Part shown: piece by piece, positions 33,601 through 41,800 of the stretch
How positions within the stretch are numbered: position 1 is the first letter of the stretch
Layout: each line of letters begins with the position of its first letter
From: Elgaria multicarinata webbii
Taxonomy: Eukaryota > Chordata > Lepidosauria > Squamata > Anguidae
Direction of reading: 5' to 3'
DNA: 64,000 bases
Assembly (NCBI RefSeq): GCF_023053635.1
Contig: NC_086172.1
Coordinates: 65,832,681 to 65,896,680, forward strand
Notes under the pieces: generated by a model
What the model saw: the letters and a program-made list of their open reading frames with translations, nothing else
The model's database searches: none
Told to the model about the DNA's origin: nothing
Program-made: the position numbers and the translations under genes

Positions 33601-34843
33601 GTTCAAATCTCAGTATACACTTGCTTGGCCTTTGTGCCTGGTAATAGTTTTAATTCATTTCAAACTACACGCCTGTAAGTCAAACAGTTAATCAAAATAT
33701 TCAAGCTTGCTACTGAACAAGTAGTAGGTGCTTTTAATTTTGGCTTCTTTTTTTTAAAGGTGCTGATTGACTTATCGAAGGAAGACTTGGTCAAAGGCTT
33801 CTCCCAATGGTATGTTTGAACTTGCAGCATATAAAAAGGGTAGCAACAGCTACATCTTGATTATAAAGCTTCACTATGGGGCATTGTAGTGACATACGAT
33901 TATCCCAGGAAAATGGAGGGATTGGCCCTGCCTACTCCCGGGATCCCCTGTGTGTCATTTGGATGCACAGAGACAATCCCTGGATAAATGGCTGGTGTAG
34001 ACATGCCCTAAGGCACTTCTAGATGCTGTGGTGACAGGACTGCTTAGGAGGCACATAATAGTGAAATGCAGGCAAAAAGGGACCCTGCCCTACTTATAAC
34101 TACTTGTTTTTTTTAAAGCTTTTTGTCATTGCAGAAAAGGTCACTTCTATTCTAAACCCACTGGGACAAAAATCCCCATTTAAAGTGTGTGAGAGAATAC
34201 ATTAGTGTTCCCTGTCCCACCTACCCATGTTATGCTCTAGATTACTTCAATTTCACTTCTATTTAGGGATTGAGTAGCAGACCTAGTTTTCTACATGGAT
34301 CTGTCACCTTCAGTCTAATTTGGCCTTCAATCATGGAACTAGTGAATGTCTAGAATTGCAGTGATCAAATACAAAGCGATCAAGTATGAACTCCTTGTAA
34401 TTAGATCAGTGGTCTGTCCAGCAAGTTTATTAGTGGAGTTGCAAAAAATATGGCCTTCCCTCTGTGCTACAAAGTATTTAGATTTCAGGACACTCTGAGA
34501 ACCTGTAGATTGACCAACTGCTGCTGCTCCTCTTAGAGTCCTGTGGCTTCATCTGTCATTACAGACAAGACTGAGTTAGATGGATCAATGGCCTGTGTAA
34601 AGTAGCAGCTTACTACCTGCCAATAAACCATTGCCTTGCTGAGTGATTAATATATCCCAAGTACAACCTGCTTTTTTTGTTACAATCCAGTTTATGGCCC
34701 CAGGAAAAGCTTAAAGGTACACATTGTTTGTTAGTATAGAAAATTGTGTGCTATACTATAAACTTATTTTACTGTAACATCTGAATCGACTGCTTTTCTT
34801 TTACAGGTATCAACTGTCAATAAGTGGACAAACCCAGAGCTGA
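4445..34843 (+). CDS. ESYT3: Extended synaptotagmin-3, 19 exons, 5' end outside window
   Basis: E-Syts tether the ER to the plasma membrane and move lipids through an SMP domain. The 695 visible residues start near the end of the SMP domain ([30 protein letters not shown]). C2A follows, with acidic calcium loops ([28 protein letters not shown]). Next come C2B, a variable linker with a proline run, and C2C with a basic patch (RRRTTVKKR), ending [12 protein letters not shown]-stop. Exons: 4445-4511, 4626-4715, 7451-7506, 8463-8583, 10228-10401, 11694-11776, 13103-13151, 13671-13760, 14202-14264, 15374-15442, 16576-16641, 18469-18555, 25002-25151, 27692-28191, 30136-30234, 31111-31242, 32951-33056, 33760-33809, 34807-34843. 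All junctions are GT-AG and in phase. ESYT3 is preferred over ESYT1/2 because of the recalled human C-terminus, the C2A-C2B wording and the CEP70 neighbour. The N-terminal membrane hairpin and first SMP exons were not found in 1-4444. Confidence 0.95.
4626..4715 (+). CDS. ESYT3: ESYT3 SMP-domain exon
   Basis: Thirty codons, phase 0 at both ends: [20 protein letters not shown] then [10 protein letters not shown]. The acceptor is a long T tract plus cag and the donor is gtaagt. It is the most conserved part of the SMP C-terminal half. Confidence 0.93.
5030..5440 (-). mobile_element. Old L2-like LINE 3' fragment, antisense
   Basis: On the minus strand it carries the eroded C-terminal coding layout of the LINE family at 19590 (an element-end LWN-type block near 5325-5380, then an AT-rich tail to 5030). 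Strongly decayed. Confidence 0.5.
5933..6152 (+). mobile_element. CR1-like LINE 3' end
   Basis: Contains ggccactgtgtgaacagaat, ctggactagatggaccctt and ggtctgatccagcatgg, ending in cttcttatgttctta, the octamer-type CR1 tail. The same tail in inverse forms the end of the element at 28325-29335. Confidence 0.75.
6153..7190. other. ESYT3 intron, no recognised element
   Basis: Unique sequence with a weak direct duplication (atgaccacatgactcttcaag near 6996 against atgtgaccacataatcctcaag near 7055). Nothing else can be supported. Confidence 0.35.
7191..7325 (+). mobile_element. tRNA-derived SINE, diverged copy
   Basis: Shares ggtagagc, gcatgca, aggtcccaggcatctcca and tgctgagctaggtggacca with the better copy at 7527-7720, but has lost most of the B box. 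Confidence 0.6.
7451..7506 (+). CDS. ESYT3: ESYT3 SMP-domain exon (56 nt)
   Basis: [18 protein letters not shown] plus two bases of a split Ser. It is bracketed by two same-strand SINE copies (7191-7325 and 7527-7720). Because it is 56 nt long, skipping or deleting it would shift the frame. Confidence 0.93.
7527..7720 (+). mobile_element. tRNA-derived SINE
   Basis: Head GGGGCTGTAGCTCAGTAGTA with an A box (about 7534-7544) and B box GGTTCAATCCC (7577-7587). A tRNA-unrelated body follows, then a CR1-like end (ctcagtataagggagctttc, ttcctat). It is not a tRNA gene: it has no acceptor stem closure and is followed by a SINE body. Confidence 0.75.
8247..8338 (+). mobile_element. L2 LINE 3' tail fragment
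   Basis: Ttactgttttactctgtaca, then agcaccatgtacattgatgg and an (AAT)n tail; same end as the long L2 copy ending at 24668. Confidence 0.8.
8463..8583 (+). CDS. ESYT3: ESYT3 exon, end of SMP domain
   Basis: [20 protein letters not shown] then [20 protein letters not shown], leading directly into C2A. Donor gtgagt. The LVLPNR-TVP block is an E-Syt signature. Confidence 0.94.
8691..9087. mobile_element. TIR DNA transposon, GGGGCTGTCTWCA ends
   Basis: Left end GGGGCTGTCTTCACTGC (8691-8707). The right end in reverse complement is GGGGCTGTCTACATGC (9072-9087). It is 397 bp and GC-richer than its surroundings. No clear target duplication (flanks ctggcaca and ttggctat). Confidence 0.6.
9383..9694. 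mobile_element. TIR DNA transposon, GGTTTGCACATYATG ends
   Basis: Left GGTTTGCACATCATG (9383-9397), right inverted GTTTGCACATTATG (9681-9694). The interior is rich in gggttgtttaaacc-like short palindromes, as in the elements at 17083 and 39784. Confidence 0.55.
10228..10401 (+). CDS. ESYT3: ESYT3 C2A exon 1
   Basis: Fifty-eight codons from [20 protein letters not shown] through [12 protein letters not shown] to [11 protein letters not shown]. It carries the first two acidic calcium-binding loops of C2A. Confidence 0.95.
10463..10530 (+). mobile_element. Short palindromic MITE (AAGTCCCATTGA family)
   Basis: Aagtaagtcccattgattta followed by aatggggcttactcccag and tataggattgtagcc. The same family, in parts, lies at 18335-18405, 49649-49783 and 53835-53910. 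Confidence 0.6.
10627..10753. mobile_element. Short MITE with CCTCCAGATGTT ends
   Basis: Left ttgtggacctccagatgtt, inner inverted pair ctacaactcctatcatccc and ggctgatgggagttgta, right ctggagggccac. A related copy lies at 47535-47655. Confidence 0.6.
10957..11093. repeat. Intronic imperfect hairpin, 137 bp
   Basis: Outer arms AGCTTCTTCCCCATGCCCTG (10957-10976) and its exact inverse (11074-11093). Inner arms at 11010-11030 and 11031-11052 (aagctcttatctctgatcagc) pair around a centre at 11030/11031. It lies in the intron between the two first C2A exons. Confidence 0.8.
11098..13102. other. ESYT3 intron stretches around exon 11694-11776
   Basis: A direct duplication of ctgctgagtgattc (about 11091 and 11214) adjoins the hairpin. 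A TG run lies at about 12456-12470. Otherwise unique. Confidence 0.4.
11694..11776 (+). CDS. ESYT3: ESYT3 C2A exon 2
   Basis: [20 protein letters not shown] then DKDDFLG. It supplies the Asp-rich third calcium loop of C2A. It ends in phase 2, with the Ser codon split across the intron. Confidence 0.95.
13103..13151 (+). CDS. ESYT3: ESYT3 C2A exon 3
   Basis: A small 49-nt exon, [17 protein letters not shown], between ttttacag and gtaaaa. Late C2A strand. Confidence 0.93.
13671..13760 (+). CDS. ESYT3: ESYT3 C2A end exon
   Basis: [20 protein letters not shown] then [10 protein letters not shown]. It is the last C2A strand and the start of the C2A-C2B connector. Donor gtgagt. Confidence 0.94.
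14202..14264 (+). CDS. ESYT3: ESYT3 C2B exon 1
   Basis: [20 protein letters not shown] plus P, phase 0. First C2B strand. Confidence 0.93.
14790..15003 (+). mobile_element. CR1-like LINE 3' end, degraded
   Basis: Blocks ccagttgctggggaacac, ggagggtgctg, ggccactgtggggacaaaat and ggactagatagatggacc in the order seen at 5933-6152. The tail itself is eroded. Confidence 0.65.
15030..15320 (-). mobile_element. Old L2-like LINE 3' fragment, antisense
   Basis: Minus-strand remnants of the LINE C-terminal region (ttccacaaatgctatgac region, tcttcatctggcac) and of the AT-rich UTR. Low similarity. Confidence 0.45.
15374..15442 (+). CDS. ESYT3: ESYT3 C2B exon 2
   Basis: [20 protein letters not shown] plus YLK. 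The loop lacks the Asp residues expected of a calcium-binding C2 loop, which fits a C2B that does not bind calcium (inference). Confidence 0.92.
15700..15915. repeat. Short palindromic repeat with inverted ggatctgg motifs
   Basis: Contains gggtccagatccagactggg, cagtctggatcaggtctg and gatctggatcgaaagtggg; self-complementary blocks suggest a degraded MITE. Family not recognised. Confidence 0.35.
16576..16641 (+). CDS. ESYT3: ESYT3 C2B exon 3
   Basis: [20 protein letters not shown] plus SK. It matches the family's PSSYVKLSVGKKTHTSK stretch. The acceptor taaag has a weak pyrimidine tract, so the first Lys is slightly uncertain. Confidence 0.88.
17083..17608. mobile_element. Palindromic DNA transposon, GAATRYGYAACCTCC ends
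   Basis: About 60-bp imperfect inverted ends: left gaatgtgcaacctcc and gttattctgagatgtgcgaa; right, inverted, gaatacgtaacctcc and gttattctgcgatatgcgaa. The interior repeats gggttaaacaaccca-type motifs. 39784-39905 is a fragment of the same family. Confidence 0.65.
18335..18405 (+). mobile_element. AAGTCCCATTGA-family MITE remnant
   Basis: Ctcccattgaactgaactga, atggggctagc and aggattgcagcc in family order. Confidence 0.5.
18469..18555 (+). CDS. ESYT3: ESYT3 C2B exon 4
   Basis: [20 protein letters not shown] then APSQSLHLE. The downstream intron (18556-25001) is enlarged by about 5 kb of LINE sequence. Confidence 0.95.
19590..22057 (+). mobile_element. L2/CR1-superfamily LINE (family 1), internally deleted, RT frame open
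   Basis: The 5' end is cut inside the endonuclease (19605 onward: [35 protein letters not shown]). An internal deletion at about 19803-19810 joins this, out of frame, to the pre-RT region ([15 protein letters not shown]). The RT frame then runs without a stop to TAA at 21834. It has [74 protein letters not shown] (20986 on) and the C-terminal [14 protein letters not shown] block. About four residues are missing before IRRCG. The 3' UTR ends in a hairpin and an (AAAT)n tail. Other copies: 30014, 37450, 51815, 54409 and an old one at 59690. Vingi is a possible alternative family name. Confidence 0.85.
21991..22021 (+). repeat. Terminal hairpin of LINE family 1 with UUCG loop
   Basis: An 8-bp stem ACCGCCCA/TGGGCGGT, a small internal loop, then AGC-TTCG-GCT, a C(UUCG)G tetraloop. 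It is followed by tataaaaatg and (AAAT)n. It is probably the RT recognition structure (inference). Confidence 0.7.
22058..24668 (+). mobile_element. L2 LINE, 5'-truncated in the endonuclease, frame open to stop
   Basis: It starts at [19 protein letters not shown], the [10 protein letters not shown] block of the endonuclease, directly after the tail of family 1. One frame is open from here to TGA at 24431. It has [92 protein letters not shown] (23592 on), [20 protein letters not shown] and [12 protein letters not shown]. The 3' UTR has gattgtaagcctatgcggca and agcacca/tggtgct, then (AAT)n, the classic L2 end. Truncated copies lie at 8247, 44882 and 50444. Confidence 0.9.
25002..25151 (+). CDS. 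ESYT3: ESYT3 C2B end exon
   Basis: [20 protein letters not shown] through [15 protein letters not shown] to [10 protein letters not shown]. The LEQxFxLDHSGxDS wording is close to mammalian ESYT3 and unlike ESYT1/2. Confidence 0.95.
25152..27278. other. ESYT3 intron, no recognised element
   Basis: AT-rich unique sequence of about 2.1 kb. No exon or repeat family could be supported. Confidence 0.35.
27279..27325 (-). mobile_element. CR1 3' tail fragment, antisense
   Basis: Agaatcatagaatagcagag, then ttggaaggggcctataaggc; same as the CR1 end at 41680-41760 in inverse. Confidence 0.75.
27692..28191 (+). CDS. ESYT3: ESYT3 C2B-C2C linker exon with proline run
   Basis: A 500-nt exon beginning [20 protein letters not shown]. 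It encodes a low-complexity linker with a 15-residue Pro/Gln run (about 27803-27847, mostly ccn codons including a CCA microsatellite), then Ser/Thr-rich sequence ending [20 protein letters not shown] plus DLT. Human ESYT3 has a Pro/Thr-rich linker here that ends similarly (SMSSLNSLASSCFDL). Confidence 0.93.
28325..29335 (-). mobile_element. CR1-like LINE, 5'-truncated, decayed, antisense
   Basis: Minus-strand RT C-terminal region: [36 protein letters not shown], then in another frame [40 protein letters not shown] and [12 protein letters not shown]. The tail ends in gaacataagaag (inverse of cttcttatgttc). At least one frameshift separates the two readable parts. Confidence 0.85.
29340..30012. 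other. ESYT3 intron, no recognised element
   Basis: Unique AT-rich sequence; nothing can be supported. Confidence 0.3.
30014..30070 (-). mobile_element. LINE family 1 tail fragment, antisense
   Basis: Tatttatttattacattttt, then a diverged copy of the terminal hairpin (cgcccaacagccgaagctct, ctgggcagt). It ends 65 nt before the C2C exon acceptor at 30136. Confidence 0.8.
30136..30234 (+). CDS. ESYT3: ESYT3 C2C exon 1
   Basis: [21 protein letters not shown] then [18 protein letters not shown] tail fragment lies about 65 nt upstream of the acceptor. Confidence 0.94.
30608..30900. mobile_element. Short TIR element with GGTGTARAACC ends
   Basis: Left gtgtaaaaccactctcagcc, right inverted ggtgtagaacctcaggccca. 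The interior is GC-richer (ccagagggccacattcagcc). MITE-like. Confidence 0.5.
31111..31242 (+). CDS. ESYT3: ESYT3 C2C exon 2
   Basis: [21 protein letters not shown] then [20 protein letters not shown] and YDE/K. The basic RRRTTVKKR strand is the patch by which E-Syt C2C binds PI(4,5)P2 at the plasma membrane (family knowledge). Confidence 0.95.
31556..31942. mobile_element. TIR DNA transposon, AGGGCTTCTCTAC ends
   Basis: Left AGGGCTTCTCTACACAACAC, right inverted AGGGCTTCTCTACGCCAGG. 387 bp. No clear target duplication. It contains gtgccatctagtggttgta. Confidence 0.65.
32470..32622 (-). mobile_element. CR1 3' end fragment, antisense
   Basis: Inverse of the CR1 end at 41600-41760: gtcatagaatagcagaattg, ggcctacaaggccatcgagt, ctgcctcttgaaggcctcta and tgtgggagagcccacaacct. 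Confidence 0.85.
32951..33056 (+). CDS. ESYT3: ESYT3 C2C exon 3
   Basis: [20 protein letters not shown] then [15 protein letters not shown]. The donor gtaagg at 33057 lies 7 nt before a direct repeat that brackets a foldback insertion. Confidence 0.95.
33064..33301. repeat. Foldback insertion flanked by 14-bp direct repeats
   Basis: Direct repeats atcctttaaaaacg (33064-33077) and atcctttaaaaatg (33288-33301) enclose a 33-nt spacer and a hairpin. Hairpin arms are 33111-33205 and 33206-33286 around the centre caaggtaccttg. The arms differ by about one substitution plus one 14-nt tandem gain (tatttacaaaag repeat) in the left arm. Confidence 0.85.
33760..33809 (+). CDS. ESYT3: ESYT3 C2C exon 4
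   Basis: [16 protein letters not shown] plus two bases of Trp. Donor gtatgt. Nearly identical to the human [17 protein letters not shown] block. Confidence 0.95.
33870..34012. mobile_element. Possible short TIR element
   Basis: Left gggcattgtagtgacatacg and right inverted gggcatgtctacaccagcca share a gggcat start and a tatccmggg inner block. Weak. Confidence 0.35.
34013..34800. other. Last ESYT3 intron, no recognised element
   Basis: Unique sequence; nothing can be supported. Confidence 0.3.
34807..34843 (+). CDS. ESYT3: ESYT3 terminal coding exon
   Basis: [12 protein letters not shown]-stop, matching human WYELTPNGQPRS-stop in position and length. It is followed by the 3' UTR. Confidence 0.94.
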
Positions 34844-35710
34844 TATTGGTGCCTGAACAGCTGAATCAGTGTACATATGAACTCTATATATTTAACTTTT
34901 CAAGACTGCTACAGAATAACTGTAGATTTTTATATTTCAGTCACACTGTTAACTTATTTAATATACTGGTATAGAATATTTCTTTACTATATTTTTCCAT
35001 AGGACCTGTTTTGGCACTAATCCTAATTGGTACACTCAAAACCAAGTTGTCATATTAATATTTGTATACTTGTGGCATGAATATAGGCCTACAATGTAGG
35101 AATTACCTCCAGGTTCTGGTTTTAACACAATTCCAGCACACTTGTTCTGTACACAAAAGAAGCTACTCCAAGACCATCTCTGCCTTACAGCTGCTATGCC
35201 TACAGAACTCAGGAACTTTCTATCTCTACTATTTGGTATATAAACCAATTGCACTTAAGTTGTGGACCATCTGACCAGGATCCAATCCCCTCTTTCTGGG
35301 ATGTGAATAAGGAGTTCGTATGTGCTTGCACAGGAGGGTTGATAATTGTCACTTCTACCAGCATTGAGTCCTGCTGCTTGTGGGTCCCTAACCTTCACAG
35401 GCAGTGCAGTGGGGGGGCAGGTACAGTGGGGAAGGGATGGCTGGTACATTCATAGCCCTCTGAATCCCTGCTAAGGCACTCTGAACCCAAGTCTTATGCT
35501 ATTTACGTCAGGGACAAAGGATGTTGTAGTTCTGAAATTGGCTATTTTAAACAATGGATGATGTAACTGTTTTAATGAATAAACAATGTTATGAGATGAT
35601 GGCTAAAAACTTGTCGGTACTGTCACCTCCTAGTGAACATACTCTGCTTTGAAAGAATTTGTCCCTACAGTATTTCATGCACATATCAAATAAAACTTCA
35701 AGAGTGAAGA
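34844..35710 (+). other. ESYT3: ESYT3 3' UTR with two polyadenylation signals
   Basis: Unique sequence after the ESYT3 stop. AATAAA occurs at 35578-35583 and again at 35689-35694, giving likely mRNA ends near 35.60 and 35.71 kb. The UTR runs toward the converging CEP70 gene. Confidence 0.7.
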
Positions 35711-35780
35711 CACTTTTAATCAAAATTTGGGAACTGTACATAAGAGGTAGACACATTTAAAATTGCATACATGCTTTACA

Positions 35781-35842
35781 TTATTGGGCTTTCCGTATCA
35801 GCTTCTGCACAGCAGGTAGTATATCTGTCAAATTTCTGACAT
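35781..35842 (-). CDS. CEP70: CEP70 last coding exon
   Basis: [20 protein letters not shown]-stop. The stop TAA is at 35783-35781. ATTAAA signals on this strand at 35720-35715 and 35576-35571 would place the mRNA end inside the ESYT3 3' UTR. Confidence 0.88.
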
Positions 35843-38800
35843 CTGAAATGAGAAAAGTGACTTTGTACAAGTTACTATGCCTTCCAGACTAAAGTTATGA
35901 GGTACTTCTAGATTTCCAATGAAACAGCAGGGGATATGACGTATACATAAATTATTAAATTTTAGCTATATATATTAAGATACGCAAGGCTGTAGTTAGA
36001 TTGTCCCTTTCACAGAGCTCCTTACTAACAACATGTTTGGAACTGTATAGCCACAGTGACAAAGGATGATTTGGTATACCAAGTAGATAGTAGTGCTTTA
36101 TATTCTTTAGCACACAAAATAACTTACAGGATAAATACATTGTTTAGCCTGACAAGTTGCTATGAACATTTTTGGCCATAAGAAATTAACTTTCTGCCTA
36201 ACCTTCTCTCGCAGCGTTAATATGCGGATAGTAGATAAGTTGACAAGGACTGCTTTGCCTTTGAGGAAGAGCAGATTAAAAAGGCTAAACAGTACAGAAG
36301 GCCATAACTTTTGTCAAATGCAGTTAATTCTTCTCTGCTTCTAATGACACAAGATAGGATGAATAGCTACATAACACTTTATGCAAACACGAGCAGGAAA
36401 ATTAACCACTTTGACACCCAGCCAAGAGGGCCTTCCTTGTTCATTTGCTTTTCTAGCTAGCAGGTGTTCATGTTCCTTCCTCCCAAAAGTCAGAACAGGT
36501 CTGGAATGTGGAGATAGTACTATAAATAGAAGAAGTTCCTTACCTAGAATGTGAAGTAGGTTTTCAGTAAGAGCTTGGAATGCTGGGAAAAAGTCATCAT
36601 GTTCTTCTAATATGTTGATAATGCTGAAAAAGATAGAAGATGGCAACATCTATTTCCTTGTGTGCAAAAGTGTTGACACTCTTTATACAGAGTGGAAATC
36701 AGCATATATAGTTCAACTGGAATAGATTGTACAGTAATATATTTATTTATTTCTGGTTATGAGAAGAGATTTCCAAGAAGTACCTTCTGGCATTGAAGAT
36801 TGTTATAAAACACCACTCATGTTCATGGTGCTTCACATGAGGGGAGAGATCCCTTCCCTAATGAGTTCCTAATGTAGGAACTGATACAAAAAATGCTAAA
36901 TTATAGGAGGGAAACCAAGGCAGCAGTAAACAGGGAGAAAATATTTCAGTTACACGTACTTAGTCCTCCAGGCAACAGTGTAACTAAGCTTAATTGGTTA
37001 TTCCAGAGGCTTCACAGAAAGATGGGGTCGGGAAGAGATATTTACTGCAGAAAGAACTATGAATACAACAATATGAATCTAAACACATTCAAAGGTAACT
37101 ATTAACTTTGAAGGATGACAGACCTTTGGATGTCTTGCGTTCCCAGCAGCTGCTCTACCTGCCAGGTCACATTTTCGTTGAAGAGATTACATAGCTTCCC
37201 CACAGTGTTCACCAGGACACAAGGCGGGGCTGAAATATCTAGAAAGAACTCTGTTAGTTTCTAGAGCAGTAGCTTCAACACGCAAATTGATTGTCACGAC
37301 AATGCTGTGGCTAGCATTTTGGAGTAGTAAGCTAAACAGTGATCTACTTGAAGTGGTTGCCAATGGGTTCTGTTTCTTTTAAGGCAATTACAATTCATTA
37401 AAGATACACAAATATCAAGAAATTGAACCCAGAGAGAATCGAGGTCACACTCCGCTGTGGCACCCCGGTTGTGGAACAAGCTCCCCAGAGAGGTCCACCT
37501 GGCGCCTACACTGTACTGCTTTCGTCGCCAGCTGAAGACCTTTTTATTCACTCAGTATTTTAACACTTAATTTTAACTTAAATTTAAATTTTACTGTTTT
37601 AACTCTGTATTTTAATCTTATATCAACTTTGCTGTGTGGTTTTATCCTGGTTGCGCTTTTTATATTGTATTTCGTAATTGTGTTTTAACCTGTTGGATGT
37701 TTTATGATGGTTTTAATTTTTGTGAACCGCCCAGAGAGCTTCGGCTATTGGGCGGTATAAAAATGTAATAAATAAATAAATAATAAAATAAATAAGGAAA
37801 GCCAAGCAAAAGCCTACAGAATATTATTCTTCGCCAAGTTCAGTGGTATACATTAAACAAGTTATATTGAATCCACAAGAGCAAGTTATTCTTATATAAA
37901 AGGATACCATGTTTAAAACAGAGAAAGAACAGTAAAATAAATGTTATTTTTTTTTAAAAAAAACACAGATTAAAGTAATAAAACAAAATCCCTGTCTTAA
38001 CTCACAGTGCTTGGGTTAATTAAGATTGCCAAGGTATCTGGGATTCAATGCTATTTTGAGCTGAGATATCCCATCTTTTATTAATCAATCCCCTAATTGA
38101 GGGAGGCTTTAATACAGGGCAATTTGGAATTTAACTGCAGTAACTTCAAATATTTTAAATGTAAGAACCAATGCCAATTCGTGTGAAAGTATCACTCCAG
38201 CCACTCTCTTCTCATCTTTCTAAAGAATCATTTTTGTATTAAGTTTAACATTTCAAACATGACGAAACATACACACACACACACACTTACTGATTTCAAA
38301 AGGTAGAGAATAGCTACTTATCAACATCTACCTATCCTGCTGGTTTTGAACAAGTCTGAGTAAAAAGCAAAAAAAAACCATACCTAGTTCCAAGAGTTCA
38401 CGGACATTTCTCATTGCATTGGTCATTTCACCAAGCTTTGAGTAAACTTCATTCATTCGAGGATAAACTCCATCCAAAGAATTCACATCAAACAGCTTTT
38501 GAAAGTGGGAGACAATTGCATACAATGTTTGTTGTGAAGGCACATGACGTTTCTGTAGGATGCAGAGGGGAAAGTGGGGGCAAGGGGGAGATTGTAGTTT
38601 TCAGTCTCAATTTAACCTCTTGGAACGCTGGAGACGTATTCAATCTAATGTCTAGCAATCTCCCAGAGATAACCAGTAAATTGATAGTATACTTTTAAGG
38701 AAATAGTTGTGTGATTTTATAAGTATTCTATGCAGGGTAAGGTTTGAGATAATTATAAATAAACATAGCCAAAACCATCCTTCAAAACCGAATATACTGA

Positions 38801-41800
38801 GGACCAAAATGACCCACTATATTAAAATAAATATTTCTTTTGGCCATGTATCTTATTTGAACCCTTCATTTATAGATGCAAGACTCTATGCTATGCAAAG
38901 AGATAAATGTCAAGCTAAATATCTGAACAGACAAAGCTTTTGAACAACATTACCTTTTCCTCATTTTCTACTTCTTCAGAGATTTCATCTACTACGAGCT
39001 GAAGGTCTTCAACTCGAATACATTCCTTGTTATCCTGCACAGCTACTGTATGCCAAGGCACTAATTGCAGAAACAGCTTTTTCAGTGACCTATGCAAGTT
39101 CTTGAAAGAACAAAATCATGAGGTCAGCACAGCTCTCATTTGACTTAAAATCTTTAACCCAAAGGTATTTGGCTCTTAAACACAAGAATCTAACTAGGTA
39201 ATGTGCTATTTGTGTGTGATTTCCATTTAAGACACTAGATATTTTATCGGGACTCAAAACATAGGAAAGCATCCCCAATACAGGACGGACAAAGAGAAAT
39301 ACATTGACTTTAAAGCCAAGCTGGAAAACTTGTCAAATGGAAGACTTCTAAAAAAAAAAATTAATAGTTAAGTCTCGTGAGAGTGTTCATATTGTGGATA
39401 TTATTGCTAGCTAAAGGAGGAAAGAATGAAATTCAAAGATCACTGGTACCTTCAGGGCCATTAGCTGGTCAGCCCACATTTCAACTGTAAGAGGAAGGTG
39501 CTCAAATCCACATTCTTGCTCATTATCCTTAACACCGTTTTGTTGTAGGCCTTTCCTCTGCATATGCATTACTAGGGGAGCTCTTCGTGGACTTCTTATA
39601 ATGGAATCAATTCTGGACAATACCTTTAATGTTAAATATTTGGGAAAGAACAGTTAATTCAGTTATTTTCAGAAAATATCAGTCACCCATTTTTCAACTT
39701 CAGTACACAATTGACACATAAAAATGACAAATCAAGGGTTAATTTACACTCAGTTTGCTATGATTATATGCCATTGTCATTTTGAATATGCAACTTCTGA
39801 TCAGTTTGGAGGCTGCTCTATGATGTGCAAACCCAGATATTATGGGTTAATTGTGGGTTAAACAACTCAAAGTAAACCTATGATATATGAACCCAGTGAC
39901 TGTGATCAACCTAAACTCTGGACAGTGAGCATAACTTAAATAGATTTGATTCTAGTTTTTTCTCACTAACAAGCTATAAACAAACCACAGTTCCCCATGA
40001 GTAGTAAAAGACAGAAGAAAGAAATGGTGGTTCAACTGCTTAATGAGGATGGCAAATTGATAACAGATGACAAAGAAAAGGCTGAAGTGCTCAATTCCTA
40101 CTTTGCCTCAGTCTTCTCCCAAAAGCGGGTCTATGACCTCCCTGGAAAAAGTGAAGCAGAAGTTGAGGGGGCAGGATTGCAGTTTGAGATTGATAAACAA
40201 ATGGTCAAAGAACACCTAATTTCCTTGAATGAGTTCAAATCTCCAGGGCCCGATGAACTGCATCCTAGAGTAATGAAGGAGCTAGTGCAAGAACTCTCAG
40301 AACCTTTGTCTATTATCTTTGCAAAATCATGGAAGACGGGTGAGGTGCCGGACGACTGGAGGAGGGCTAACGTTGTCCCTATCTTCAAAAAGGGCAAAAA
40401 GTAAGAACCTGGGAACTACAGACCAGTCAGTCTGACATCCATCCCTGGGAGAATTCTGGAGCAGATTATAAAGAAGTCAATCTGTAAACACCTTGAAATC
40501 AATGCGGTGATCACTAGAAGCCAACATGGATTTGTCAAGAACAAGTCCTGTCAGACAAATTTGATCTCATTTTTTGATAAGGTAACCTCCCTTGTGGACC
40601 GTGGGAACGCTGTGGACGTCATATATCTTGACTTCAGCAAAGCTTTTGACAAAGTACCACATGACATTCTGATTAACAAACTAGCTAAAAGTGGGCTAGA
40701 TGGAACAACTATTCGGTGGAGTCACAGTTGGCTACAGAATCGGACTCATAGAGTACTTATCAATGGAACCTTCTCAAACTGGGGAGAGGCAACGAGTGGG
40801 GTACCGCAAGGCTCAGTCCTGGGCCCAGTGCTCTTCAACATTTTTATTAATGATTTGGACGAGGAGGTGCAGGGAACGCTGATCAAATTAGCAGATGACA
40901 CAAAATTGGGTGGAATAGCTAATACCCTAGAAGACAGAAACAAGGCTGGAGTGCTGGGCTGAAAACAACAGGATGAAATTTAATAGGGATAAATGCCAAG
41001 TTCTACATTTAGGAAATAGAAACCAAAGGCACAGTTACAAGATGGGGGATACTTGGCTCAGCAATACTACAAACGAGAAGGATCTTGGAATTGTTGTAGA
41101 TTGCGAGCTGAATATGAGCCAACAGTGCGATATGGCTGCAAGAAAGGCAAATGCTATTTTGGGCTGCATTAATAGAAGTATAGCTTCCAAATCACGTGAG
41201 GTACCGGTTCCTCTCTATTCGGCCCTGGTTAGGCCTCATCTAGAGTATTGCGTCCAGTTCTGGGCTCCACAATTCAAGAAGGACGCAGACAAGCTGGAGC
41301 GTGTTCAGAGGAGGGCAACCAGGATGATCAGGGGTCTGGAAACAAAGCCCTATGAAGAGAGACTGAAAGAACTGGGCATGTTTAGCCTGGAGAAGAGAAG
41401 ATTGAGGGGAGACATGATAGCACTCTTCAAATACTTGAAAGGTTGTCACACAGAGGAGGGCCAGGATCTCTTCTCGATCCTCCCAGAGTGCAGGACACGG
41501 AATAATGGACTCAAGTTAAAGGAAGCCAGATTCCAGCTGGACATCAGGAAAAACGTCCTGACTGTTAGAGCAGTGCAACAATGAAACTAGTTACCTAGGG
41601 AGGTTGTGGGCTCTCCCACACTAGAGGCCTTCAAGAGGCAGCTGGACAACCATCTGTCAGGGATGCTTTAGGGTGGATTCCTGCATTGAGCAGGGGGTTG
41701 GACTCGATGGCCTTGTAGGCCCCTTCCAGCTCTGCTATTCTATGATTCTATGATTCTATGTCTGGATGCCATGGGAAACTGTAGTTCATTTACAACCTTC

